Assembly (NCBI GenBank): GCA_004556545.1
Contig: SFGO01000103.1
Coordinates: 1-8,477 of the forward strand
Length of the DNA: 8,477 bases
DNA from: Clostridiales bacterium
Lineage (GTDB): Bacteria; Bacillota; Clostridia; Christensenellales; Aristaeellaceae
Direction of reading: 5' to 3'
Made by a program: the position numbers and the translations under genes. Of this stretch, positions 1 through 5,754 are shown piece after piece; within the stretch, counting starts at the first letter, position 1; each line of letters opens with the position of its first letter. Under the pieces are notes generated by a model that did not search any database, had not been told where the DNA came from, and saw only the letters and a list, made by a program, of their open reading frames with translations.

Positions 1-17
1 TTGCGCCTGCGGGCGCA

Positions 18-44
18 CCAAAGGGCTTTCCGCTCGCCCTTTGG
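18..44. repeat. Hairpin with 9-bp perfect stem, loop TTTCCGCTC
   Basis: CCAAAGGGC (18-26) pairs perfectly with GCCCTTTGG (36-44) around the 9-nt loop TTTCCGCTC. A further 6-bp hairpin, TGCGCC-TGCG-GGCGCA, lies directly before it at 2-17. The same loop is found at 188-196 under a different stem. There is no T-run on either side, so this is not an obvious intrinsic terminator. Confidence 0.8.
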
Positions 45-47
45 AAA

Positions 48-125
48 CCTTCGGTTCGCCCCTTGAAACAATAGAGCGCCCCATAGGGCTGCAAGCCCTG
101 CCCTCGCGCCGGAGTCGGCGCGTCA
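48..125. repeat. 78-bp direct repeat, copy 1
   Basis: This copy matches 313-390 at 71 of 78 positions without gaps, by my hand alignment. The 25 nt at the right end (101-125) are identical in both copies. It contains two small dyads: AGGGCT-GCA-AGCCCT at 85-99, and GCGCC with GGCGC around GGAGTC near 106-120. These suggest that an RNA from either strand could fold. Confidence 0.85.
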
Positions 126-177
126 ATCTCTGCCAAAGGGGGACTGCTTACGGCAAAGTTGTCTTCTATTGACGCAA

Positions 178-206
178 TGCAGGGGGCTTTCCGCTCGCCC
201 CCTGCA
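178..206. repeat. Hairpin with 10-bp perfect stem, same loop TTTCCGCTC
   Basis: TGCAGGGGGC (178-187) pairs perfectly with GCCCCCTGCA (197-206) around the same 9-nt loop as the hairpin at 18-44. The inner four base pairs (GGGC/GCCC) are shared, but the outer stem differs and still pairs fully. That is the pattern expected if the structure, rather than the stem sequence, is what has been kept. Confidence 0.8.
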
Positions 207-253
207 CCCCTTCGGACCGTAGTCGGCGAGAAAACACTGGGGACTTTCCTCGG

Positions 254-305
254 GGCAAACAATCGGCGCGGCCCGCACTGCCGTGCGTCCCGCTTGTTGT
301 TTGCC
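254..305. repeat. Hairpin with 9-bp perfect stem and 34-nt loop
   Basis: GGCAAACAA (254-262) pairs perfectly with TTGTTTGCC (297-305). The 34-nt loop contains a small inner dyad, CGCAC-TGCC-GTGCG. Like the other two large hairpins, on the plus strand it is followed closely by a CCTTCGG block (313-319), which here begins direct-repeat copy 2. The stem is unrelated in sequence to the other two. Confidence 0.7.
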
Positions 306-312
306 TGCACCC

Positions 313-390
313 CCTTCGGATCGCCACTCGAAGCAATCGAGCGCCCTATAGGGCTGCAAGTCCTGCCCTCGCGCCGGAGTCGGCGCGTCA
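313..390. repeat. 78-bp direct repeat, copy 2
   Basis: This is the second copy of 48-125, offset by 265 nt. The seven differences lie in its left half; the 25-nt right end is identical to copy 1. One difference (C96 in copy 1, T361 in copy 2) changes a C:G pair of the small AGGGCT/AGCCCT stem and weakens it. Confidence 0.85.
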
Positions 391-411
391 GCCCCTTCCC
401 ATCCCCATACA

Positions 412-440
412 AAAAGAGACTGCATTCCGCAGCCTCTTTT
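412..440 (-). terminator. Intrinsic terminator of the minus-strand operon
   Basis: Positions 412-423 pair with 429-440 (11 pairs and one A-C mismatch at 419/433) around a 5-nt loop. On the minus strand the 3' arm ends in a run of five Ts (415-411). It lies 17 nt beyond the stop codon of the DUF6273 gene. The arms are A/T-rich on the outside, so it might also act weakly on plus-strand transcripts, but no plus-strand gene ends here. Confidence 0.8.
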
Positions 441-456
441 AGATATGTCGTCCCTC

Positions 457-1140
457 TTACTTCGAGTAATCCATCCAGAACACCGGACGAACCGTGTTGG
501 TAGGCCAGTCTACGTCCTGCATGCCGTAGGCCGTCAGACGGCCGTCCACCCGAACGCCCCACATGTCCATCTTGCGGGCACCCGTGGTGCGCAGCCACCA
601 GCGGCAGGCACCGGTCTTCTCGCCGATGGTGCAGCCCTGCGCCTTGGCGTGCTCCGTGGCATAGGCCATGCGGCTGGACTGCTCCGGGAAGTAGTGCAGG
701 ATTTCTTCGTGGCTGAGCAGATACAGCTTGTCTTCCGTGTCCGCGCCGGCCCCCTTCATGCCGTGAGGATTTTCGTTGGTGACGGTGGTGGTCAGAATCC
801 TTTCCTGCTCCTCGGCGGTAAAGGCCGCGTTCAGGAATTCGCCGTTCATCCACTCCCGCAGGGTGGAAGCGCCCCAGTACATGGGCACCCGCTCCGGGTA
901 GACCACACGGGTCTCCAGACAGTACTTGCTCAGAAGAAACGCCTTCTGGTTGGCTTCGTCCACATCCAGAACAATCCATTCGATGGGCTCCTGACCGTTG
1001 GTCAGGTCCTCGTCCTGCTCGTAGTGGCCGAAGGTGAGCTCACTGCCGATCTCCGGCAGCGTCTCCGCAGAGGCGGCGCATACGCCCAGACAGAGCGCCG
1101 CGCACAAAATCAGGGATAACAGGCGAATCAGATGCTTCAT
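457..1140 (-). CDS. Secreted DUF6273 domain protein
   Basis: This gene encodes a 227-residue protein. It begins with a Sec signal peptide: basic start, hydrophobic core at about 4-20, and an Ala-Ser-Ala site before Glu26. I see no convincing lipobox, so it is probably released or held non-covalently at the cell surface. The rest resembles DUF6273, a domain frequent in secreted proteins of gut Clostridia: a WIVLDVD block (55-61), the LLSKYCL block (69-75), the STLREWMNGEFLNAAFT block (92-108), a WWLRTTG block and a C-terminal VRPVFWMD. Its molecular function is unknown. The start is backed by AAGGAGG at 1151-1157. The upstream Lgt-like/NAGPA gene ends 39 nt earlier with no terminator between, so the two are probably cotranscribed, and a terminator follows at 412-440. 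The family call is from memory of its conserved blocks, not a search. Confidence 0.8.
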   Translation of the reverse strand: MKHLIRLLSLILCAALCLGVCAASAETLPEIGSELTFGHYEQDEDLTNGQEPIEWIVLDVDEANQKAFLLSKYCLETRVVYPERVPMYWGASTLREWMNGEFLNAAFTAEEQERILTTTVTNENPHGMKGAGADTEDKLYLLSHEEILHYFPEQSSRMAYATEHAKAQGCTIGEKTGACRWWLRTTGARKMDMWGVRVDGRLTAYGMQDVDWPTNTVRPVFWMDYSK

Positions 1141-1179
1141 GAGAAAAAGTCCTCCTTTGTTTTTTCATTGGGATGAGCT

Positions 1180-3012
1180 TCAGTCGTTGGGAATCGCCGT
1201 AACAAAGTAGAGAATGTCGCCGACGGCCCGCATGACCTTGGGCTCGGCGTTCATCTTGACGTTGTGCATGATCATGCTGGAGGACTGCCCGCCGTCCAGA
1301 TTGTAGGCGGTGACGGAACCAAGCTCCTGCATGAGCTGGGCCATCTGATCCATGTTCAGGCCCGTGGAATTTTCCTGCATGTAGCCGTCTGAAACGGCGA
1401 CGACGTATTTCAGATGGTCGATCTGGCCGATGGCGACCCGCTGGGCGTAGGTCACTTTTCGGTCGGGGAAGGTCTGCGCTTCGCCATTCAGCACCAGCAC
1501 GGGGCCGAAGGCGAAGGATTGCAGCACGGGCCGCTCCAGCTTGGCGAAGTTTTCCTTCGTCATGGGCGACATAATGTGGAAATCGCCCTGATCGTCAATG
1601 ACCAGCCCGTCGTAGCTTTCGTCCTCCCGCTCCCGCAGAAGCACGCCGTTGCGGTAGATGATGCCCGCGTCGTGGTAGGTAAACCAGTCCGCGTTGATGG
1701 CAAAAACGGCGTTCACCTTCTGGGCGATGACGCTGGCCCGCATGGTGGCCTTCTGCGGATAGGGTTTGGCCAGCTCACTGCGAATCTGGCTGGCGTTGGC
1801 GATCTGAATGAAGGCCACGGTCACGTCGGTGTCATGCACCCGAACCCGATGAAGCTGCACGTCGATGGAATCATCGTGATAGGAAAGGTCATCCGCACCG
1901 AAAGCGTCGCTGTCAGGTTTGTAGTTGTCCTTGGCGTTTTCCGGAGCGGTATAGGAAATTGCAGGGAAGGTCACGGGGTTCATCTGGGGCAGAGCCTCGC
2001 CTTCCGCCAGCGAAAGGGCGGGAAGCGTCAGCAGCGCCAGCGTCAGGCAGAGCGCGGTTAGCCCGCCCTTGTCGGCAGTCTTCGCCCGTTCCGCGCCGAA
2101 GGAACGCATCCAGAGCACACAGCCCATGAGTCCAACGCAGGCGGCGGCCATGCAGCCGTAGCAGCCCTCCACATCCAAAAAGCGCAGGAAGGGGATCCGG
2201 CCCTCGGTGGCAAATTCCAGCAGGATGCAGAAGACGACCAGCAGCAGGTAAAAGACCCAGCAAAGGGCTTTTTGCAGCACCTTGCCCTTTTGGGAAAGCC
2301 GCTGATAGCCAAACAGCGCCAGCCCCACGGTCAGGGCGCTGAACAGCTCCTCGCAGCGGACGAAGCCCCAGCGCAGAAATTCGTCGCGGCGCAGGCTTTC
2401 CAATACGATCTGCGCGGCGGCAAAGAGCCCCAGAAGCAGCAGGATGCCGTCGCCGTCCCGCCGATCCTTCCGACACAGCAGTACCACGAACAGCACCAGC
2501 GCCACCAGCGCTTCCGCCATGAACAGCGCCCAGGCCCACAGCTCGTAGGAGGGATCAAACATCATGAAGGGAAAACGGCAGAAGAAGCTTTCTTCATAGA
2601 CGTATTCGCCATACCCCTGTCCGCCGATGCCCTCGGCCAGCCGGAAGGCGGCGATCATCAGCGCCATGGAGGGCGCATAGGCGTCCATCAGACGAAGGGC
2701 CCGTTTTCCGCCGCAGCACCACAGCGCCAGCAGGCAGCCCACCAGTCCGCCGTAAAGCATGTGTCCATCCTGCCACAGGGCAAAAAATTCGGCAAAGGCA
2801 GGGGGATCGTAGGCCAGATTGACCAGCCGGTAGAAAAAGTGGGCGCAGAACACGCTCAAAAGGGGCGCGAGGACGGACGCCAGCCCCAGCGTGAGCGGGT
2901 CGAAACCGCGCTTTCTTCCCTGCCAGAAGCCCAGCGCCCAAAACAGCGCCAGCCCGGCAAGGAGAAGGATCGCGCGGGGCAGGATGGATTCCGTACCGAT
3001 GTACAACACCAT
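1180..3012 (-). CDS. Lgt-like membrane domain fused to NAGPA phosphodiester glycosidase domain
   Basis: This gene encodes a 610-residue protein in one uninterrupted frame. Residues 1-240 are multi-pass and resemble prolipoprotein diacylglyceryl transferase: LYGGLVG (86-92), an FRLAEGIGGQGYG block (123-135) at the place of Lgt's GRIGNFxNxExYG signature, and ESLRRDEFLRWG (205-216). The Arg of the signature is kept, but its Asn residues are not, and the usual FHGG His is a Tyr, so lipoprotein-modifying activity is doubtful. Two more hydrophobic segments follow (about 249-266 and 284-301). A signal-like helix (317-334) then leads into an outside NAGPA/DUF2233-type phosphodiester glycosidase domain (about 385-606) with VFAINADWF, FAFGPVLVLNGE and YNLDGGQSSSM. 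Such domains cleave sugar phosphodiesters; the substrate here is unknown. Start: the open frame runs much further upstream, but AAAGGTGGAG (3019-3028) sits 6 nt before this ATG, and everything upstream is antisense or out-of-frame noise. Confidence 0.8.
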   Translation of the reverse strand: MVLYIGTESILPRAILLLAGLALFWALGFWQGRKRGFDPLTLGLASVLAPLLSVFCAHFFYRLVNLAYDPPAFAEFFALWQDGHMLYGGLVGCLLALWCCGGKRALRLMDAYAPSMALMIAAFRLAEGIGGQGYGEYVYEESFFCRFPFMMFDPSYELWAWALFMAEALVALVLFVVLLCRKDRRDGDGILLLLGLFAAAQIVLESLRRDEFLRWGFVRCEELFSALTVGLALFGYQRLSQKGKVLQKALCWVFYLLLVVFCILLEFATEGRIPFLRFLDVEGCYGCMAAACVGLMGCVLWMRSFGAERAKTADKGGLTALCLTLALLTLPALSLAEGEALPQMNPVTFPAISYTAPENAKDNYKPDSDAFGADDLSYHDDSIDVQLHRVRVHDTDVTVAFIQIANASQIRSELAKPYPQKATMRASVIAQKVNAVFAINADWFTYHDAGIIYRNGVLLREREDESYDGLVIDDQGDFHIMSPMTKENFAKLERPVLQSFAFGPVLVLNGEAQTFPDRKVTYAQRVAIGQIDHLKYVVAVSDGYMQENSTGLNMDQMAQLMQELGSVTAYNLDGGQSSSMIMHNVKMNAEPKVMRAVGDILYFVTAIPND

Positions 3013-3069
3013 GAAAAACTCCACCTTTATCCGTTTTAGCTTTGCCGCTTCTCTTAAAAACAGGCAACG

Positions 3070-3104
3070 AAAAAGCACCGTCCCATTATACCGCGAGACG
3101 GTGC
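3070..3104 (-). terminator. Intrinsic terminator after the unknown membrane protein gene
   Basis: On the minus strand GCACCGTC (3104-3097) pairs perfectly with GACGGTGC (3082-3075) around a 14-nt loop, and is followed by five Ts (3074-3070). An outer G-T and A-T pair can extend the stem to 10 bp. It starts 24 nt beyond the stop codon at 3129. The loop carries the -10 box of the next promoter. Confidence 0.8.
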
Positions 3105-3113
3105 CTGCTTCAA
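3085..3113 (-). promoter_or_regulatory. Sigma-A-type promoter nested in the terminator
   Basis: Minus strand: TTGAAG (3113-3108), a 17-nt spacer, then a perfect TATAAT (3090-3085). The -10 box lies in the loop of the terminator hairpin and the spacer covers its 5' arm. Transcription would start near 3078, inside the 3' arm. The new transcript therefore lacks the 5' arm and cannot form the terminator. It would drive the Lgt-like/NAGPA gene and probably DUF6273. Confidence 0.7.
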
Positions 3114-3128
3114 GGCTAAAAAGAAAGG

Positions 3129-3668
3129 TTATTCCTCCACTTGACTGACCAGCGTCAGGCTGCGTACATGCCACTGGCCGTTTTCCTTGACCAGCGTGGC
3201 CGAATAGCGGCCCCCCTGCCATTTGGGCGGATACTCGAAGCCGTCGCCGTACAGGGCCCGGGCCGCCTCCGCCGACGAGCTTTTCACCCGGCCGTCGATG
3301 CGGGGAATGGTCTCGGTGAACTCCGCCCGGGCGGTGGTGTCCCACGGCCAGCACCACATCCATGTCATTTTCAGCCGGTGGTCGATGCCGCGCACGGTGT
3401 AATAGGTGTAGGGGCTCTTTCCTTCCAGCGCGATCTGCAGGTTCTGATCCCGCTGCAGGTAGCTGGACTGAAAGAACTTGGTCAGCTCGGAAGCGTCCTC
3501 CTCCATCATGATGACCTGCGCCCGCTTGGCCATGCCGTCCTTTAAGACGATATAGATGTTGGTGGCGTTCATGGCGTAGTAAAAGGTGACGGTGAACAGG
3601 CTCAGCAGCGTCAGCAGCAGAAAAAGCCTGCCCGCCAGATACCAGATAAACCGGCGCAGCTTCTCCAT
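3129..3668 (-). CDS. Single-pass membrane protein of unknown function
   Basis: This gene encodes a 179-residue protein. Residues 11-32 form one transmembrane helix after a basic start (MEKLRR), so most of the protein is likely outside the cell. The outer part has an aromatic WMWCWPW stretch (103-109), an IPRIDG motif (121-126) and a C-terminal QGGRYSATLVKENGQWHVRSLTL strand pattern (151-173, quoted here only to locate it). That pattern looks like the end of an NTF2-like or lipoprotein-type beta domain, but I cannot assign a family. An ATG nine codons upstream (3695) is possible, but AAAGGAGG at 3676-3683, 7 nt before the chosen ATG, decides the start. It follows thymidine kinase by 39 nt with no terminator and ends the five-gene run before a strong terminator. 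I give it no function. Confidence 0.75.
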   Translation of the reverse strand: MEKLRRFIWYLAGRLFLLLTLLSLFTVTFYYAMNATNIYIVLKDGMAKRAQVIMMEEDASELTKFFQSSYLQRDQNLQIALEGKSPYTYYTVRGIDHRLKMTWMWCWPWDTTARAEFTETIPRIDGRVKSSSAEAARALYGDGFEYPPKWQGGRYSATLVKENGQWHVRSLTLVSQVEE

Positions 3669-3707
3669 GGCGGCGCCTCCTTTCCGAAAATTCATGCCAG
3701 AGAAAAC

Positions 3708-4262
3708 TCAGGGCTTCAGTCTGCCTTCGGTCCAGTGCTTGCGGCACAGGCTGACGTAGCTTTCGTTGCCGCCCAGCATGACCTGCGCCCCATCCTTGAT
3801 GACCTTGCCGTCCAGAATACGGGCGTTGCAGGTGGCCTTTTTGCCGCACCAGCAGATGGTCTTGACCTCCTCGATGGTGTCTGCCCAGGCCAGCAGCCAT
3901 TTGCTGCCCTCAAATAGATTGCCCTGAAAGTCCGTGCGCAGGCCGTAGGCGATGACCGGCACGTGCCGGTCGTCCACGATCTCCACCAGCTTTTCCACCT
4001 GGGCTTTGGTCAGAAATTGGGCTTCGTCTACGATCACGCAGTCGTATTCCTCCACGGGGTAGGCGTCGATCTCCTCCATATAGCCGCAGGCGCAGGAAAG
4101 GCCGCAGCGGCTGGCCACCATGGTTTCGCCGTCCCGGCTGTCCAGCTTGGGCTTGAGCATGAGCACCTTCTGCCCCCGCTCCAGATAGTTGTAGCGCACC
4201 ATGATGGCGTTGGCCGTTTTGCTGGAGCCCATGGCCCCGTAGCGGAAATAGAGCTTTGCCAT
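3708..4262 (-). CDS. tdk: Thymidine kinase
   Basis: This gene encodes a 184-residue thymidine kinase, which phosphorylates thymidine with ATP to dTMP in the cytoplasmic pyrimidine salvage pathway. It has the P-loop GAMGSSKT (9-16), the Walker B and catalytic block VIVDEAQF (76-83; Glu80 the likely base), YGLRTDFQG (106-114), and a zinc site formed by Cys137, Cys139, Cys173 and His176. The thymidine-binding GGNESYVSLC segment is at 164-173. The CxC then CxxH zinc spacing and the YGLRTDF wording recall the E. coli type of the enzyme, as far as I can compare from memory. Length is typical and no key residue is missing. GGAGG at 4271-4275 supports the start. The lipoprotein gene upstream ends only 18 nt away, so translation may be coupled. 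Confidence 0.96.
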   Translation of the reverse strand: MAKLYFRYGAMGSSKTANAIMVRYNYLERGQKVLMLKPKLDSRDGETMVASRCGLSCACGYMEEIDAYPVEEYDCVIVDEAQFLTKAQVEKLVEIVDDRHVPVIAYGLRTDFQGNLFEGSKWLLAWADTIEEVKTICWCGKKATCNARILDGKVIKDGAQVMLGGNESYVSLCRKHWTEGRLKP

Positions 4263-4280
4263 TGGAATGGCCTCCGTTCG

Positions 4281-5111
4281 TTATTCGTTGTCCGTTTCGC
4301 TGGTATCCTGAATGCCCAGCCGGGAAGCCAGATCCGAAGCCCGCTGGGCCGCGTCCCGGAAGCCGGTCAGCATGGAGAAGAGATCATAGGCTTCCTGCAG
4401 ATTGCCGCTGCTCTCCAGCGCATCTGCCTGGGCGTACTGTTCGTCCCGGAAGATCTGCTCGCATTCCACCGCCTGACGGGCGCTGCTGAGATAATCCCCC
4501 AGAAGGGTGAAAAGGTAAATGGCTTCCTCGTAAGAGTGGGCCTCCCGAAGCTCGATGGCCCGGTTGTAGATCTGCCCCTGCAGGTTCAGCAGCCGGTCGG
4601 CGGCGTCGGCTGTATCCCCGGCGGCGGTGTAGTCGTAAAGCGCTTTTTCGTAATCCTTGCGGTTTTCCGCGTCTACGCCCTCGTTGTAATACTGCCGCAG
4701 GGAAGCGTCCTCAAAATCGCCCAGCTGGCCGAAAGCCTCGGCAGCGCCCGCCGCGTCTCCGGCGGCTTCCAGCGCGAAGGCGTGGCAATAGGCGTACCGC
4801 TTTTCGCCCATGAGCAGGGTTTGGCACTGCTCAAAATAAGGCTCCGCGCTCAGATAGTCGCCCTGCTCCCACAGCACCAGCCCCCGGGAATAGGCGGCAT
4901 ACTGGGCGGCCTGCTGATAGTCCCCCAGCTTTTCGAACGCCTGAGCCGCTTCCTCGTAGTCGCCGCCTGCGAAGACGTCCAGCGCCCGCCGGTAGGCCTC
5001 GGCATGGTTGGCGGTGCAGCCGGTCAGCAGGATCAAGCTAAGCCCCAGCAGCAGACAGCGTTTCCATTGCTTCCGTTGCTTGCATCGCTTCCATTGTTCC
5101 CATCGCCTCAT
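4281..5111 (-). CDS. TPR-like repeat lipoprotein
   Basis: This gene encodes a 276-residue protein. It begins with an unusually long, basic N-region (18 residues, rich in Arg, Lys and Trp), then a hydrophobic stretch and the lipobox LLTGC (28-32). It should therefore be lipid-anchored at Cys32 on the outer face of the membrane. The mature part consists of about six degenerate helix-pair units of TPR/Sel1-like type, recognisable by GDYEEAAQAFEKLGDY, GDYLSAEPYFE, GDAAGAAEAFGQLGDF, KDYEKALYDYTAAGD, HSYEEAIYLFTLLGDY and GNLQEAYDLFSML. Such repeats normally bind partner proteins; none can be named here. AAAGGAGC at 5119-5126 supports the start. The gene ends 18 nt before thymidine kinase. The N-region is encoded by a 9-bp tandem repeat, listed separately. 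Confidence 0.85.
   Translation of the reverse strand: MRRWEQWKRCKQRKQWKRCLLLGLSLILLTGCTANHAEAYRRALDVFAGGDYEEAAQAFEKLGDYQQAAQYAAYSRGLVLWEQGDYLSAEPYFEQCQTLLMGEKRYAYCHAFALEAAGDAAGAAEAFGQLGDFEDASLRQYYNEGVDAENRKDYEKALYDYTAAGDTADAADRLLNLQGQIYNRAIELREAHSYEEAIYLFTLLGDYLSSARQAVECEQIFRDEQYAQADALESSGNLQEAYDLFSMLTGFRDAAQRASDLASRLGIQDTSETDNE
5064..5108 (-). repeat. Five degenerate 9-bp tandem repeats in the signal peptide code
   Basis: On the plus strand the units are CCATTGCTT, CCGTTGCTT, GCATCGCTT, CCATTGTTC and CCATCGCCT, in tandem from 5064 to 5108. On the coding strand they encode the basic part of the lipoprotein signal peptide in steps of three residues (WEQ, WKR, CKQ, RKQ, WKR). Adding or losing a unit would keep the reading frame. 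Confidence 0.75.
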
Positions 5112-5149
5112 GGCCGCAGCTCCTTTCTTTCGGCGTTGCGCCGCGCTTT

Positions 5150-5178
5150 ATTTTAATCTAACGAACGGAAAAACGCAA
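5150..5178 (-). promoter_or_regulatory. Possible weak promoter before the TPR lipoprotein gene
   Basis: Minus strand: TTGCGT (5178-5173), a 17-nt spacer and TAAAAT (5155-5150), overlapping the end of the GNAT gene. The -10 box matches 5 of 6 and the -35 box only 3 of 6. If used, transcription would start near 5143 and serve the lipoprotein, tdk and the small membrane protein gene. Confidence 0.35.
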
Positions 5179-5733
5179 ATCGTCCCGGAGGATGGCATAA
5201 AGCTCCACATCGGCATAGCGGCCCTTGTTGTAGACCCGCTGGCGCAGCCGTCCCTCGTGACGCATGCCCGCCTTTTCCATCACCCGGCCGCTGGCGGGGT
5301 TGTCGCTTTCATGCTGAGCCTCGATGCGGTTCAGGCTCAGGCTGTCAAAGCCGAATTTCAGCACGGCTTCCAGCGCCTCGGTCATGACGCCACGGTTCCA
5401 GTAGGCCCGGCTCAAGCTGTAGCCCACCTCGGCGGAGCGGTTCTCCTGCTGCACCCACATAAAGCCGATGGTGCCCACGACCTTGCGGTTTTCGTTCCAG
5501 ACGATGACGAAGGTGGAGGGCTGACCGGCCCGGTACTGGCGGATGAGAAACCGAAGATAGGAACGGGTCTGGTGGATGGAGGTATGCGCGTCCCAGAGCA
5601 CGTGCCGCGCCACCTCGGGATCCTTGGAATATTCGTAAAGATCCGCCGCGTCGCTCATCCGGGCCGGGCGCAGGGTCAGACGCGCGGTGCGCAGGGTAGG
5701 CAGGTTGGAAAAAAGATTCAGATGGTTTTGCAT
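5158..5733 (-). CDS. GNAT family N-acetyltransferase (RimJ/RimL-like)
   Basis: This gene encodes a 191-residue cytoplasmic acetyltransferase of the Acetyl_transf_3 (RimJ/RimL-like) group, which transfers acetyl from acetyl-CoA to an amine. Visible marks are the opening TLRTARLTLRPARMSDA (13-29), the VVGTIGF strand (85-91), EVGYSLSRAYWNRGVMTEAL (102-121) covering the acetyl-CoA binding loop, and the late NPASGRVMEKAGMRHEG block (145-161). The substrate cannot be told: members modify ribosomal proteins, antibiotics or small molecules, and generic housekeeping members are common. The ribosome binding site is weak (GGAG about 13 nt upstream of the ATG). The Nudix stop codon is only 21 nt upstream, which fits translation by coupling within an operon. 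Length is normal for the family. Confidence 0.92.
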   Translation of the reverse strand: MQNHLNLFSNLPTLRTARLTLRPARMSDAADLYEYSKDPEVARHVLWDAHTSIHQTRSYLRFLIRQYRAGQPSTFVIVWNENRKVVGTIGFMWVQQENRSAEVGYSLSRAYWNRGVMTEALEAVLKFGFDSLSLNRIEAQHESDNPASGRVMEKAGMRHEGRLRQRVYNKGRYADVELYAILRDDLRFSVR

Positions 5734-5754
5734 GAAATCGTTCCGGCTCCGCGT

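Larger units (their letters stand above)
1..411. other. Non-coding repetitive region at left edge
   Basis: This stretch of about 410 nt holds no gene I can support. The open frames crossing it (minus 123-425, plus 159-503) have low-complexity, Arg/Pro/Cys-rich translations, no ribosome binding site and no family resemblance. What it does hold is structure: two diverged 78-bp direct repeats (48-125 and 313-390) and at least four hairpins (2-17, 18-44, 178-206, 254-305). Read on the minus strand, each of the three larger hairpins is preceded by a CCGAAGG-type block. It lies beyond the terminator of the minus-strand operon, so it is probably intergenic repeat DNA, and may be part of a dispersed repeat family. 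Confidence 0.75.

Noticed and set aside
238..255. GAGGAAAGTCC on the minus strand, as in RNase P RNA
   Set aside because: Only this short match is present. The sequence that should follow and the other conserved RNase P blocks are absent, so it is probably chance or part of the local repeat.
1..411. CRISPR array
   Set aside because: There are only two long repeat copies 265 nt apart with diverged sequence, no regular spacers and no cas genes.
1180..2111. Separate NAGPA gene starting at the internal Met302
   Set aside because: A signal-like helix does follow Met302, but there is no ribosome binding site before it and no stop codon separating it from the Lgt-like part. One fusion gene is simpler.
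3013..3900. Upstream in-frame extension of the Lgt-like/NAGPA frame by 296 residues
   Set aside because: It overlaps tdk and the small membrane protein gene in another frame, its translation has low-complexity Arg/Gly/His-rich character, and it has no ribosome binding site. It also crosses a terminator and promoter. The ATG at 3012 has a good site 6 nt upstream.
5131..5143. Hairpin CGGCG-TTG-CGCCG as a terminator between the GNAT and lipoprotein genes
   Set aside because: The stem is only 5 bp and no T-run follows on the minus strand. The T-rich side is on the plus strand, where no gene ends.
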